45,099 bases of DNA. Source: Streptomyces silaceus (GTDB taxonomy: Bacteria > Actinomycetota > Actinomycetes > Streptomycetales > Streptomycetaceae). The DNA is taken from the NCBI RefSeq assembly GCF_001419745.1, contig NZ_LIRJ01000102.1, positions 1-45,099 of the forward strand. The letters are read 5' to 3'. The position numbers were made by a program, and so were the translations under genes. Within the stretch, counting starts at the first letter, position 1. Every line of letters starts with the position of its first letter. The notes beneath the pieces were generated by a model. That model saw only the letters and a program-made list of their open reading frames with translations. It did not search any database and was not told where the DNA came from. Below, one piece after another: positions 1 to 8,548 of this stretch.

Positions 1-813
1 GCCTTCGGCCCCACGCCTCCGCCGCCCGGCGCGCCCGGCGCCGCGCCCCTCGACCATCTGCCGACGATGGCGGCCGGTCAGGCGCCGCCGCCCACGCCGC
101 CGCCCGGCACCCCCGCGTACGGCTATCCGCAGCAGCACCCGCAGCCCGTCGCCTACGGCTACCCCCAGCAGCCGCCGGGCCACGGCTCCACCCCGCCCTA
201 CGGCCCCGGTCTGTACCTCCCCGCCACCACGCCCGAACCCCCGCGCCGCAACGGCCGTTCGACCGCCGCGCTGATCGTCGTCGCGTTGATAGTGGCCATC
301 GGAGCGGGCGGCACGGTCTACGCCGTCATGAACGGCGAGGGCACCGACAAGCACGGGGACGACGGCAAGAACGCGGCGAGCAGCGCCCCGACGACGCCGG
401 GCGACGACTCGCCGACGCCGGGACCGACCACCCCGGACGCGACCACGCCCGCCGCGCAGGACGACACGATCCCCGACAAGTACCTGGGCACCTGGACGGG
501 CGGCCTCGACACCGAGTCCGGTCACAGCACCCGTCAACTCACTCTCCAGCAGGGCGAGGTGGGCGACACCGTGCTCGCGGTGACGGCGGACGGGCCGACG
601 AAGGACGGCGGCACCTACCACTGCGTGTTCCAGGGCAAGCTGGTCTCCGCCTCCGAGGACCGCCTGCGCATCGGCCCGACGGACGTCACCGTCGGCGAGC
701 CGATGGAGTCCTGCACCCCCGGTGAGTCGAGCGTCATCACGATCCTCGGCAACGGCAAGCTGCGGCGCGCGAACACGGACGGCACGGGCGAGTTGACGTA
801 CGACAAGGGGTGA
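1..813 (+). CDS. Membrane-anchored protein with Pro/Gln-rich N-terminal region, 5'-truncated by window edge
   Basis: The frame is open from base 1, so the true start probably lies upstream; an internal ATG at 67 is not convincing as a start. The visible part is a Pro/Gln/Tyr-rich cytoplasmic stretch with two copies of AYGYPQQ, then Arg-rich residues, one membrane helix (STAALIVVALIVAIGAGG, about nt 262-330), a Thr/Pro/Asp-rich linker and a folded C-terminal domain of roughly 110 residues (IPDKYLGTWTGGL onward) with two Cys that could pair outside the cell. This layout is common at the C-terminus of Streptomyces Ser/Thr kinases and other sensor-like membrane proteins, but no kinase motif is inside the window, so the function is not assigned. 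Confidence 0.75.
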   Translation, partial: AFGPTPPPPGAPGAAPLDHLPTMAAGQAPPPTPPPGTPAYGYPQQHPQPVAYGYPQQPPGHGSTPPYGPGLYLPATTPEPPRRNGRSTAALIVVALIVAIGAGGTVYAVMNGEGTDKHGDDGKNAASSAPTTPGDDSPTPGPTTPDATTPAAQDDTIPDKYLGTWTGGLDTESGHSTRQLTLQQGEVGDTVLAVTADGPTKDGGTYHCVFQGKLVSASEDRLRIGPTDVTVGEPMESCTPGESSVITILGNGKLRRANTDGTGELTYDKG

Positions 814-887
814 GCGGGCCGCGTGCGGGAAGGGCCCACGGCCGCCCCGGCCCCCGGGCACTCCCGCGCCGCCTACCGTCACCACCC

Positions 888-1079
888 ATGGACTGGTTGA
901 GCGCCGAGAACACCATCGTCGTACTCACGGCGGTCCTCGGCCTGGCCGCCACCGTCGGCGCGCTCTGGTACGAGCGCCGGGTGCCGCGCCGCGGGGCGCA
1001 GGCCGCTTCCCCACGCCGAAGGGGCGTCCCGGCCGAGCCGGAACGCCCCTTCGGCACCAGTGGACGTGCCCCTAGATGA
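888..1079 (+). pseudogene. N-terminal fragment of a single-pass membrane protein (relic)
   Basis: The ATG at 888 opens a 63-residue frame: MDWLSAENTIVVLTAVLGLA is a membrane helix, followed by WYERRVPRR. From memory, this N-terminus matches a much longer Streptomyces membrane-protein family that continues after the RRVPRR motif. Here the frame instead runs into Arg-rich, low-complexity codons, through the purA terminator hairpin, and stops 8 bp inside the 3' end of the convergent purA gene. That suggests a deletion joined a gene start to the purA terminator. It could still be expressed as a mini-protein. The family attribution is recollection, not a search result. Confidence 0.4.
1015..1055 (-). 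terminator. purA transcription terminator hairpin
   Basis: A perfect 13-bp inverted repeat: gccgaaggggcgt at 1015-1027 pairs with acgccccttcggc at 1043-1055, with a 15-nt loop. It lies 17 bp beyond the purA stop codon. There is no clear T-run, which is usual for high-GC actinobacteria. The relic reading frame from the other side runs through it. Confidence 0.8.
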
Positions 1080-2355
1080 ACGAGTTGATCTCGATCGTCT
1101 CGGTGCGGCCCGGGCCCACGCCGATCGCGGAGATCGGGGCGCCGGACATCTCCTCCAGGGCCTTCACGTACCCCTGCGCGTTCTTCGGCAGGTCGGCGAA
1201 GGTCTTGGCCTTGGTGATGTCCTCGGACCAGCCCGGCAGGTACTCGTAGATCGGCTTCGCGTGGTGGAAGTCGGTCTGGTTGTACGGCAGTTCCTCGACG
1301 CGCTTGCCGTCGATCTCGTACGCGACACAGACGGGGATCTGCTCCCAGCCGGTGAGGACGTCGAGCTTGGTGAGGAAGAAGTCCGTCAGGCCGTTCACGC
1401 GGGTCGCGTAGCGGGCGATCGGGGCGTCGAACCAGCCGCAGCGGCGGTCACGGCCGGTGGTGACACCGCGCTCGCCGCCGATGGTGCGCAGCGCCTCGCC
1501 GTCGTCGTCGAACAGCTCCGTCGGGAACGGTCCGGCGCCGACACGGGTCGTGTACGCCTTGAGGATGCCGATGACGCGGCTGATCTTCGTCGGGCCCACG
1601 CCCGTACCCGTGCAGGCGCCGCCCGCGGTCGGGTTCGAGGAGGTGACGAAGGGGTACGTGCCGTGGTCCACGTCCAGGAGCGTGCCCTGGCCGCCCTCGA
1701 ACAGGACGACCTTGTCCTCGTCGAGGGCGTTGTTGAGGATCAGCGTGGTGTCGGCGACATACTGCTTGATGTTCTCGCCGTGCTCCAGGAGCTGCTCGAC
1801 GATCTGCTCGGCCTCGATGGCGCGGCGGTTGAAGACCTTGGTGAGCAGCTGGTTCTTCTGCTCCAGGGCCGCCTCGACCTTCTGCTGCAGAATCGACTCG
1901 TCATAGAGGTCCTGCACGCGGATGCCGGTGCGGTTGATCTTGTCGGCGTAGGTCGGGCCGATGCCGCGGCCGGTCGTACCGATCTTGCGCTTGCCGAGGA
2001 AGCGCTCGCCGACCTTGTCCACCGTGACGTTGTACGGCGTGATGATGTGCGCGTTACCGCTGATCAGCAGCTTGGACGTGTCGACGCCGCGCTCGTTCAG
2101 ACCGCTCAGCTCGGAGAGCAGGACCGACGGGTCGACGACGACTCCATTGCCGATGACCGGGACACAGTCCGGGGAGAGAATCCCGGAAGGGAGGAGATGC
2201 AGCGCGTACTTCTGGTCGCCCACGACGACCGTGTGGCCGGCGTTGTTGCCGCCCTGGTAGCGCACCACATAGTCCACCGAGCCACCGAGCAGGTCAGTGG
2301 CCTTTCCCTTGCCTTCGTCACCCCACTGAGCACCGAGCAGCACAAGTGCGGGCAC
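1072..2355 (-). CDS. purA: Adenylosuccinate synthetase
   Basis: PurA joins IMP and aspartate using GTP, the first committed step from IMP to AMP, in the cytoplasm. The GTG at 2355 gives 427 residues, the usual length, and places the family start [18 protein letters not shown] at the N-terminus. Longer in-frame extensions upstream are low-complexity and not family-like. Visible signatures are the P-loop-type QWGDEGKGK at residues 10-18, the IMP-binding GNGVVVDP near 70, GIGPTYADK at 131-139, and the substrate-binding segment [16 protein letters not shown]. The gene stands alone, with its own terminator downstream, and is divergent from the diacylglycerol-kinase-like gene. The 5' leader contains a hairpin at 2447-2474. 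Confidence 0.97.
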   Translation of the reverse strand: MPALVLLGAQWGDEGKGKATDLLGGSVDYVVRYQGGNNAGHTVVVGDQKYALHLLPSGILSPDCVPVIGNGVVVDPSVLLSELSGLNERGVDTSKLLISGNAHIITPYNVTVDKVGERFLGKRKIGTTGRGIGPTYADKINRTGIRVQDLYDESILQQKVEAALEQKNQLLTKVFNRRAIEAEQIVEQLLEHGENIKQYVADTTLILNNALDEDKVVLFEGGQGTLLDVDHGTYPFVTSSNPTAGGACTGTGVGPTKISRVIGILKAYTTRVGAGPFPTELFDDDGEALRTIGGERGVTTGRDRRCGWFDAPIARYATRVNGLTDFFLTKLDVLTGWEQIPVCVAYEIDGKRVEELPYNQTDFHHAKPIYEYLPGWSEDITKAKTFADLPKNAQGYVKALEEMSGAPISAIGVGPGRTETIEINSFI

Positions 2356-2446
2356 AGGCGTACACCCCTTCCGGGCGGGGCATGTCCAAGGTCTGGGGCG
2401 TCGCCGCCCTATGGGTGTGCCTTGGATGCTGCCCCGGAATAGACGA

Positions 2447-2474
2447 AGCCCCTGGCGCAATAGCGCAAGGGGCT
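2447..2474 (-). promoter_or_regulatory. Hairpin in the purA upstream region
   Basis: agcccctggcgc (2447-2458) pairs with gcgcaaggggct (2463-2474) with one mismatch and a 4-nt loop. It lies about 92 bp upstream of the purA GTG, between purA and the divergent gene at 2531. It may be a leader structure, an attenuator or a relic terminator; the sequence alone does not decide. Confidence 0.45.
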
Positions 2475-2530
2475 CTTGCACAAAGATGCTACCCGAGGTC
2501 TCAAAGAACGGCTAAAAGAAAGGGAGCACG

Positions 2531-3379
2531 TTGTCGGCTCGCGACCAGCTCCTTGTCGTCATCGACCCGGTCGCCCGGCGCACGGACGGTGAGTCGGTAC
2601 GGATCGCGAAGGACGTACTCGGCGCGGGTGCGGCGGTCCGGGTCTGTCTGCCCGAAGGCCCGGAGGACTTCACGAAAGCCCTGGCCAGGAGGGGTGCGCG
2701 GCGGCTCGTGGTGGTCGGCGACGACCGGGCGCTGCTGCGGGCGGTCGGCACGCTGCACCGGGAGCGGGACCTCGCGGGGAGCGCGCTCGCGCTCGTTCCC
2801 GTGGGCGCGGCGCAGACGCTCGCGCGGGCGCTCGGGGTGCCGCCGGGGGCCGTCGCCGCCGCGCGCGCGGTCCTCGAGGGGGCCGAGCGGCGGCTGGATC
2901 TGCTGGTGGACGACAGCGACGGTGTGGTGCTCGGCGACCTCCTGATCCCGTCGGTGCCGCCCGCCGCGGAGCCGGCGGCCGCGGGCGCCTCGGCGTCCAC
3001 GGGCGAGGGGCACGCCTGGCTGCGTACGTGCCAGTCCTTCGTCCGCACCCTCGCCACGCGTCCCTCGCGGGTGGCGGCGCCCCTGGGGCCCGTGCCCGCG
3101 CGGCTCCGGGTGGAGGCGGACGGCGTCACGCTGGTCGACCTGGACCAGCCGGTCGAGGGCGTGCGGGTGACCGCGGGGGCCGGCGGGGGCGTGGCCCAGG
3201 TGGAGATCCGCCCTTCGTCGGTGGGCGCGGAGGCGGCGCCGCTGCGGGTGGGGGCGCGGACGGTGACGGTGTCCGGGGCGGACTTCCGCTATCGCGCGGA
3301 CGCGGTGGTGGCGGGCCCGGTCCGCACGCGGACCTGGACGGTCCGGCCGGGGGCGTGGTCGCTGACGCTGCCCCGCTGA
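2531..3379 (+). CDS. Diacylglycerol kinase catalytic-domain-like protein with degenerate active site
   Basis: The TTG start at 2531 is preceded by AGGGAG (2521-2526) and gives 282 residues. The fold order follows the DAGK/NAD-kinase-like lipid kinase domain: LLVVIDPVARR at the N-terminus (where true kinases have a NPxSG-type loop), RRLVVVGDD near residues 58-65, and ALVPVGAAQTLARALGVP at 87-104 (kinases have LPxGTGNDFARALG). The nucleotide-binding GGDGT is replaced by VGDDR and GTGND by GAAQT, so catalysis is doubtful. The C-terminal half is beta-rich, as in the family. It sits next to purA, as I recall from other Streptomyces. It may bind lipid or nucleotide without kinase activity; the role is unknown. 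Confidence 0.8.
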   Translation: MSARDQLLVVIDPVARRTDGESVRIAKDVLGAGAAVRVCLPEGPEDFTKALARRGARRLVVVGDDRALLRAVGTLHRERDLAGSALALVPVGAAQTLARALGVPPGAVAAARAVLEGAERRLDLLVDDSDGVVLGDLLIPSVPPAAEPAAAGASASTGEGHAWLRTCQSFVRTLATRPSRVAAPLGPVPARLRVEADGVTLVDLDQPVEGVRVTAGAGGGVAQVEIRPSSVGAEAAPLRVGARTVTVSGADFRYRADAVVAGPVRTRTWTVRPGAWSLTLPR

Positions 3380-3403
3380 GGCTCCCGGCGCCGCCCGCGG
3401 GGG

Positions 3404-3940
3404 CTACTCCGGGCCGAAGAGGGTCTCCCGGTGGGTGCGCCAGCGGGACATCATGCCGGCCAGTTCCGCCTGTACGAACTCGAAGAACGCCAGCGTCTCC
3501 GTGAGGCGGCGGCCCGCCGGGGAGTCGGCGCCGAGGCTGGTGACGCCGTCCTGGAGGGCGTTCTCCCAGCGCTTGAGGATGCCGTCGCGGTTGGCCAGCG
3601 CCTCGTACCACTGGTTGCTGTGCACACGGAAGATGTCGCGGCGCGTGCCCGGCTCCCGTTCGCGGGCGACCATGTGCTGCTGCGTCAGATAGCGCACCGC
3701 CCCGGACACGGCCGCCGGGCTGACCCGCAGCCGCTCGCCGAGCTCCGCCGAGGTGAGGGCGCCGGAGTCGGAGGCGAGCAGGGCGGCGAAGATCCGTGCG
3801 GGCATCCGCGGCATGCCCGCCTCGACGAGCTGCGAGGCGAACTGCTCCACGAAACGGGAGACCACCTCCGCGTCCGGCTGCCCCTCGGACACCCCCGCCG
3901 CCGCGCCCTCGGCCCCGCTCACCGTCTCGTCCCGCGTCAT
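3404..3940 (-). CDS. GbsR/MarR-family transcriptional regulator
   Basis: This 178-residue winged-helix regulator starts at the ATG at 3940, with GAAGG and GGGGAG just upstream. The central region FVEQFASQLVEAGMPRMPAR followed by GALTSAELGERLRVSPAAVS and GAVRYLTQQHMVARE is the typical GbsR-type DNA-binding arrangement: an N-terminal helix, then a HTH with SPAAVS as recognition helix. The C-terminal half is helical, likely for dimerisation. It is divergent from the ABC exporter genes at 4046, and the 105-bp gap carries a palindrome in the exporter promoter, so it most likely represses the exporter and perhaps itself, released by the exported drug or metabolite. Ligand unknown. Confidence 0.9.
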   Translation of the reverse strand: MTRDETVSGAEGAAAGVSEGQPDAEVVSRFVEQFASQLVEAGMPRMPARIFAALLASDSGALTSAELGERLRVSPAAVSGAVRYLTQQHMVAREREPGTRRDIFRVHSNQWYEALANRDGILKRWENALQDGVTSLGADSPAGRRLTETLAFFEFVQAELAGMMSRWRTHRETLFGPE

Positions 3941-4004
3941 CCTTCGATCATCTCCCCTGCCGTCCTCGCAGCTCACCCCGGTGGTCGCCAGTTTATACGC
4001 TTCC

Positions 4005-4033
4005 TTAACTTCACAACTTTGTGAAAGTAGCGT
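4005..4033 (+). promoter_or_regulatory. Promoter with embedded operator for the ABC exporter operon
   Basis: The candidate -35 TTAACT (4005-4010) and -10 TAGCGT (4028-4033) are spaced 17 bp. The spacer and the last base of the -35 contain the palindrome TTCACA-N4-TGTGAA at 4010-4025. The predicted transcription start is only a few bases before the ATG at 4046, so the mRNA may have a very short leader. On the other strand a TATAAA (about 3996-4001) is a possible -10 for the regulator gene. The operator assignment is inferred from position and symmetry. Confidence 0.6.
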
Positions 4034-4045
4034 ACGTTCAGAAAC

Positions 4046-4966
4046 ATGACGAAGGCAATCACCGTCTCCGGACTGCACAAGTCGTTCGGTACGACGCACG
4101 CGCTGGACGGCCTCGACCTGGACGTCGAGACCGGCGAGGTGCACGGCTTCCTCGGCCCGAACGGCGCCGGGAAGTCCACCACCATCCGGGTCCTGCTCGG
4201 CCTGCTCCGCGCCGACTCCGGCGCGGCCCAGCTGCTCGGCGGTGACCCCTGGCACGACGCCGTCGACCTGCACCGCCGCATCGCGTACGTGCCCGGTGAC
4301 GTCACCCTGTGGCGCAACCTCTCCGGGGGCGAGGTCATCGACCTCTACGGGAAGCTGCGCGGCGGCCTCGACCAGAGCCGGCGCGCCCGCCTCGTCGAAC
4401 GGTTCGAGCTGGACCCCACCAAGAAGGGGCGCACGTACTCCAAGGGCAACCGCCAAAAAGTCGCCCTGGTCGCCGCCTTCGCCTCCGACGTCGACCTGCT
4501 GATCCTCGACGAGCCGACCTCCGGCCTCGACCCGCTGATGGAGGAGGTCTTCCAGAGCTGCGTCGAGGAGGAGCGCCGCCGGGGGCGGACCGTCCTGCTC
4601 TCCTCGCACATCCTCAGCGAGGTCGAGACCCTCTGCGACCGCGTCAGCATCATCAGGAAGGGGCAGACGGTCGAGTCGGGGTCGCTGGCCGACCTGCGTC
4701 ATCTGACGCGGACCAGCGTCACCGCCGAGCTCGCGGGCGAACCGAACGGCCTCGCGCACCTGCCGGGCGTCCACGACCTCGACGTACAGGGCCGCCGCGT
4801 CAAGCTCCAGGTCGACACCGACAAGCTCGACGCGGTCCTCAAGTCCCTCACGCAATCCGGCATCCGCTCGCTGACCAGCACCCCGCCGACCCTGGAGGAG
4901 CTGTTCCTGCGGCACTACCAGGACGACGTGACGCACGACGCCGGCGACGAGGTGATGGCGCGATGA
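4046..4966 (+). CDS. ABC transporter ATP-binding protein (drug-exporter type)
   Basis: This 306-residue ATPase has Walker [10 protein letters not shown] at about residues 38-46, an atypical signature [15 protein letters not shown] (G-N-R-Q rather than LSGGQ), and Walker [14 protein letters not shown] followed by the H-loop region [11 protein letters not shown]. The C-terminal 80 residues are the extension common in antibiotic-exporter ATPases. Its stop overlaps the start of the permease gene (ATGA at 4963-4966), so the two are translationally coupled. It powers export by the ABC-2 permease; the substrate is not visible. Expression is likely controlled by the divergent GbsR/MarR-type regulator. 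Confidence 0.93.
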   Translation: MTKAITVSGLHKSFGTTHALDGLDLDVETGEVHGFLGPNGAGKSTTIRVLLGLLRADSGAAQLLGGDPWHDAVDLHRRIAYVPGDVTLWRNLSGGEVIDLYGKLRGGLDQSRRARLVERFELDPTKKGRTYSKGNRQKVALVAAFASDVDLLILDEPTSGLDPLMEEVFQSCVEEERRRGRTVLLSSHILSEVETLCDRVSIIRKGQTVESGSLADLRHLTRTSVTAELAGEPNGLAHLPGVHDLDVQGRRVKLQVDTDKLDAVLKSLTQSGIRSLTSTPPTLEELFLRHYQDDVTHDAGDEVMAR

Positions 4967-6585
4967 CCGCCGCGGCCCCCGCCGTCACCGGCTCCGGCCG
5001 CGCGCCGCGCGGCGCCACCCGCCAGCTGGCGGGCACCGGCACCCTGCTGCGGCTCGCGCTGCGCCGGGACCGGGTCATGATGCCGGTCTGGATCCTGGTC
5101 GTCTCCGGACTCGTCCTGGCCATGCCCGGCTCCCTGGAGTCCGTCTACGGCACCGCCGCCGAACGCGCCGACGCCATGGAGTCGATGAACTCCAACTCCT
5201 CGATGCGCGCCATGTACGGACCGGTCTTCGGGGACTCCCTCGGCGCGCTCACCACCTGGCGCGTCGGCGTGTACGCGGGCGTGCTCGCGGCCGTCATGAG
5301 CCTGGTCGTCGTCGTACGGCACACGCGCGACGAGGAGGAGACCGGCCGGCAGGAGATGCTCTCCGCCTCCATGGTGGGCCGCAGGGCGCCGCTCACCGCC
5401 GCGCTGCTCGCGGCCCTCGTGGCGAACGCGGCGGCCGGTCTCCTGATCACCGCCGGGCTCGCCGGACAGGGCACGGCGGGCGCGCTCGCGCTCGGCCTCG
5501 GGGTCGCCGGAACGGGCATGCTGTTCGCCACGACGGCGGCCATCGCCGCGCAGCTCACCGAGAGCGCGCGGCTCGCGAAGGGCATCACCGCGGCCGTGTT
5601 CGGCACCGCCTACGTCCTGCGGGCGGCCGGCGACGCGTCCACCGAGGACGGCTCCTCGGTCCTGACCTGGCTCTCGCCGCTCGGCTGGCAGGAGAACCTG
5701 CGGGCCTACGCGGGCGAACGGTGGTGGGTCGTGCCGCTCGTCCTCGCCGCGATCGCCGCGCAGGGCGTCGTCGCGTACACCCTCGCGGGCCGCCGCGACG
5801 TCGGCATGAGCTTCCTCGCGACGCGGCCGGGGCCCGCGCGGGGGCGGCTCGCCACGGCGGGCGGGCTCGCCTGGCGGCTGCAGCGCGGCGGCGTCCTCGG
5901 CTGGAGCGCCGGGTTCCTGCTCGCCGGGATCGTGTTCGGCGGGATGGCGGACGGCGCGGCCGACGTGGTCGGCGACAACGAGAGCACCCGCGAGATCATC
6001 CAGCGGATGGGCGGCCAGTCCGGGCTCACGAACGCGTTCCTGTCCACGATCATCGGCATGTTCGGCATGATGGCCGGCCTCTACGTCGTCTCCTCCGTGC
6101 TGCGCCTGCACGGCGAGGAGACCTCCCAGCGCGCCGAGCCGGTCCTCGCGAACGCGGTGGGGCGGCTGCGGTGGGCGGCCGGCCACCTGGTCATCGCCTT
6201 CGGCGGCGCGGCCCTCCTGCTCCTGCTCGCCGGGACCGGCGTCGGCATCGGCCACGGCGAGGACGTCGGCGCGGTCCTGGGCGCGTGCCTCGCGCAGCTG
6301 CCCGCGGTGTGGGTGCTCGGCGGGCTCGCGGTGCTGCTGGCCGGGGCGTTCCCCAAGGCGGCGGTGGCCGCGTGGGCGGCGGCGGGCGTCTGCCTCGCCA
6401 TCGGCTGGGTCGGCCCCGCGCTCGACCTGCCGCAGGCCGTCATGGACCTCTCGCCCTTCGGGCACCTGCCGAAGCTGCCGGGCGGCGAGCCGGCCTGGAC
6501 GCCCCTGCTGCTCCTCGCGGCGCTCGCGGCGGCGCTGGTCGCGGCGGGCCTCGCGGGGCTGCGGCGCCGGGACATGACCACCTGA
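4963..6585 (+). CDS. ABC-2 type exporter permease (polyketide-antibiotic exporter-like)
   Basis: The ATG at 4963 overlaps the ATPase stop and gives 540 residues. The protein has about 12 hydrophobic segments in two halves, each starting with a basic juxtamembrane stretch ([19 protein letters not shown] near residue 30; [19 protein letters not shown] near 305). Between the first helices lies an extracellular loop ([20 protein letters not shown]). This fused two-half permease resembles the TnrB-type antibiotic exporters of Streptomyces. With the upstream ATPase it should form a complete exporter, probably for a hydrophobic compound. Substrate is unknown; no biosynthetic cluster is adjacent, apart from the lone convergent P450. 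Confidence 0.88.
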   Translation: MTAAAPAVTGSGRAPRGATRQLAGTGTLLRLALRRDRVMMPVWILVVSGLVLAMPGSLESVYGTAAERADAMESMNSNSSMRAMYGPVFGDSLGALTTWRVGVYAGVLAAVMSLVVVVRHTRDEEETGRQEMLSASMVGRRAPLTAALLAALVANAAAGLLITAGLAGQGTAGALALGLGVAGTGMLFATTAAIAAQLTESARLAKGITAAVFGTAYVLRAAGDASTEDGSSVLTWLSPLGWQENLRAYAGERWWVVPLVLAAIAAQGVVAYTLAGRRDVGMSFLATRPGPARGRLATAGGLAWRLQRGGVLGWSAGFLLAGIVFGGMADGAADVVGDNESTREIIQRMGGQSGLTNAFLSTIIGMFGMMAGLYVVSSVLRLHGEETSQRAEPVLANAVGRLRWAAGHLVIAFGGAALLLLLAGTGVGIGHGEDVGAVLGACLAQLPAVWVLGGLAVLLAGAFPKAAVAAWAAAGVCLAIGWVGPALDLPQAVMDLSPFGHLPKLPGGEPAWTPLLLLAALAAALVAAGLAGLRRRDMTT

Positions 6586-6600
6586 CGGCCGCGCGGCCCC

Positions 6601-7818
6601 CTAGACCGCGACGAGGAGTTCGCGCAGCCCCCGGATCACGAAGTGGGACCCGCGCCCGGGCTCCGCGGCGAGCGACAGCCGCGGGGCCCTGCGCAGCAGC
6701 GCCCGCATGGACGCGGCGAGTTCCATGCGGGCCAGCGGGGCGCCGATGCAGTAGTGGATGCCCGCGCTGAAGGAGATGTGCGGGTTGTCGCGGCGGGCGA
6801 GGTCGAGCTCGGCGGGGCGGTCGAAGACCGCCGGGTCGTGGTTGGCGGAGCCGAACAGGAGCGCCACCTCCGAGCCCCGCGGGATCGTCACCCCGCCGAC
6901 CTCGATGTCGTCGAGGACCCACCGTTCGAAGAGCTGGAGCGGGGTGTCGTAGCGCAGCAGCTCCTCGACGGCGGAGGGGACCAGCGCCGGATCGGCGCGC
7001 AGCGCGGCCAGCTGGCCGGGGTGGCGGAAGAGCGCGTGCCAGCCGTTGACGGTGGCGTTGACCGTGGCCTCGTGCCCGGCGTTCAGGAGCAGCACGCAGG
7101 TCGAGATCATCTCCTGCTCGCCGAGGCGCGCGCCGCCGTCCTCGTCGTGCGCCGCGATCAGGCCGGAGATCAGGTCGTCGCCGGGCTTCTCACGGCGGTC
7201 GGCGATCAGCTCCCGCAGATAGGCCGAGAACTCCACGCCGGCGCGGACGGCGCGGGCGGCGGTCTCCTTCGACGGCTTCAGCTCGTACATGCCGCAGATG
7301 TCGGCCGACCAGGGCCGCAGCAGATGCCGGTCGCCCTCCGGGATGCCCAGCATCTGGGCGATGACCGCCACCGGCAGCGGCTCGGCGACGCGCGCCGCGA
7401 GGTCCCCGCCGCCGTCCGCCACCAGGCCGGCCACGAGCCGGTCCGCCAGCTCCTCCACGTAACCCCGCAGTCCCTCGACCGTGCGCGGCGTGAACGCCTT
7501 CGACACCAGGCGGCGGATGCGGGTGTGGACCGGCGCCTCCAGGTCGAGCATGCCGTTGTCGTTGAGGACGTGGAACGGCTCGTGCTCGGGCGGCGGCGCC
7601 TGGCGCCCGAACTCCTCGTGCCCGAAGCGGTGCAGATAGGTGCGGCCCAGGCGCCGGTCGCGCAGCAGCGCCGCGACGTCCGCGTGGTGCGGGATCAGCC
7701 ACTGGTCGCTGGGGGCGTAGTGGTGCGCCCGGCCCGCGGCGCGCAGCTCCGCGTACGCCGGGTAGGGGTCGGCGACGAACTCCGGTGACCAGGGGGCGAA
7801 GACCGCGGCGGCGTCCAT
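6601..7818 (-). CDS. Cytochrome P450 (CYP107-like)
   Basis: This 405-residue soluble bacterial P450 has all hallmark motifs: the I-helix oxygen-binding LLLNAGHEATVN, K-helix EELLR (ExxR), and the heme loop FSAGIHYCIGAPLARME with the thiolate Cys357. It should oxidise a small hydrophobic molecule using ferredoxin partners encoded elsewhere. It is convergent with the exporter permease (15-bp gap with a GGCCGCGCGGCC palindrome) and lies downstream of the two-component genes on the same strand, 55 bp apart, so it may be read through from them. Subfamily is guessed from general resemblance. Confidence 0.95.
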   Translation of the reverse strand: MDAAAVFAPWSPEFVADPYPAYAELRAAGRAHHYAPSDQWLIPHHADVAALLRDRRLGRTYLHRFGHEEFGRQAPPPEHEPFHVLNDNGMLDLEAPVHTRIRRLVSKAFTPRTVEGLRGYVEELADRLVAGLVADGGGDLAARVAEPLPVAVIAQMLGIPEGDRHLLRPWSADICGMYELKPSKETAARAVRAGVEFSAYLRELIADRREKPGDDLISGLIAAHDEDGGARLGEQEMISTCVLLLNAGHEATVNATVNGWHALFRHPGQLAALRADPALVPSAVEELLRYDTPLQLFERWVLDDIEVGGVTIPRGSEVALLFGSANHDPAVFDRPAELDLARRDNPHISFSAGIHYCIGAPLARMELAASMRALLRRAPRLSLAAEPGRGSHFVIRGLRELLVAV

Positions 7819-7873
7819 GCGGGGACGCTAGCCCCCGCGCCCCCGCGTGACCAGAACCCCCGCACGAGCGGGC

Positions 7874-8548
7874 TCAGCCCGGCGTGACCAGCCGCGCCTC
7901 GTACGCGAACACCGCCGCCTGCGTGCGGTCGCGCAGGCCCAGTTTCACCAGGACCCGGCTGACGTGCGTCTTGATCGTGGACTCGGCCACCACGAGCCGG
8001 GAGGCGATCTCCGCGTTCGACAGGCCCTGCGCGATCAGCACCAGGACCTCCGTCTCGCGCTCGGTCAGCTCGCCGTACTGCTGTGCCTGGACGGCCGCCG
8101 AGAGCCGCGGCGCGTCCGCGAGCTTGGAGAACTCCGTGATCAGTCGGCGCGTCACCGTCGGCGCGAGCAGCGCCTCGCCGGACGCCACCACGCGCACCCC
8201 GTCGGCCAGCTGGCGCGCCGAGGCGTCCTTGAGGAGGAAGCCGGAGGCGCCCGCGCGCAGCGCCTGGTACACGTACTCGTCGAGGTCGAAGGTGGTCAGG
8301 ACCAGGACCTTGCAGCCGTCCTCGCCGCCCGCGGCGACGATCTCGCGGGTCGCCTCGATGCCGTTCAGCTCGGGCATGCGGATGTCCATCAGGACCACGT
8401 CGGGGGTCAGCTCGCGGACGCGGTCGACCGCCTCGCGGCCGTTGACGGCCTCGCCGACGACCTCGATGTCGGGCATCGCGTTCAGGAGGACGGAGAACCC
8501 TTCGCGGACCATCATCTGGTCGTCCGCGATCAGGACGCGGATCGTCAT
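7874..8548 (-). CDS. LuxR/NarL-type two-component response regulator
   Basis: This 224-residue protein begins at the ATG at 8548. The receiver domain spans residues 1-120, with the acidic pair D9/D10, the phospho-acceptor D55 in VVLMDIRMPE, the conserved T in LVLTTFD and the K in FLLKDAS. The C-terminal LuxR HTH (LTERETEVLVLIAQGLSNAE onward) lies at about 155-215. Its start overlaps the kinase stop (ATGA at 8545-8548), so it is the cognate partner of the upstream kinase. Target genes are unknown; the P450 immediately downstream is a possible one. Confidence 0.95.
   Translation of the reverse strand: MTIRVLIADDQMMVREGFSVLLNAMPDIEVVGEAVNGREAVDRVRELTPDVVLMDIRMPELNGIEATREIVAAGGEDGCKVLVLTTFDLDEYVYQALRAGASGFLLKDASARQLADGVRVVASGEALLAPTVTRRLITEFSKLADAPRLSAAVQAQQYGELTERETEVLVLIAQGLSNAEIASRLVVAESTIKTHVSRVLVKLGLRDRTQAAVFAYEARLVTPG

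Noticed and set aside
3941..4936. Upstream in-frame extension of the GbsR/MarR-type regulator
   Set aside because: It runs antisense through the ATPase gene and across the operator region; the ATG at 3940 has a ribosome site and family-sized product.
4309..4962. N-terminal extension of the ABC permease into the ATPase gene
   Set aside because: The extension is Arg/Pro-rich and overlaps the whole ATPase; the ATG at 4963 overlapping the stop is the natural start.
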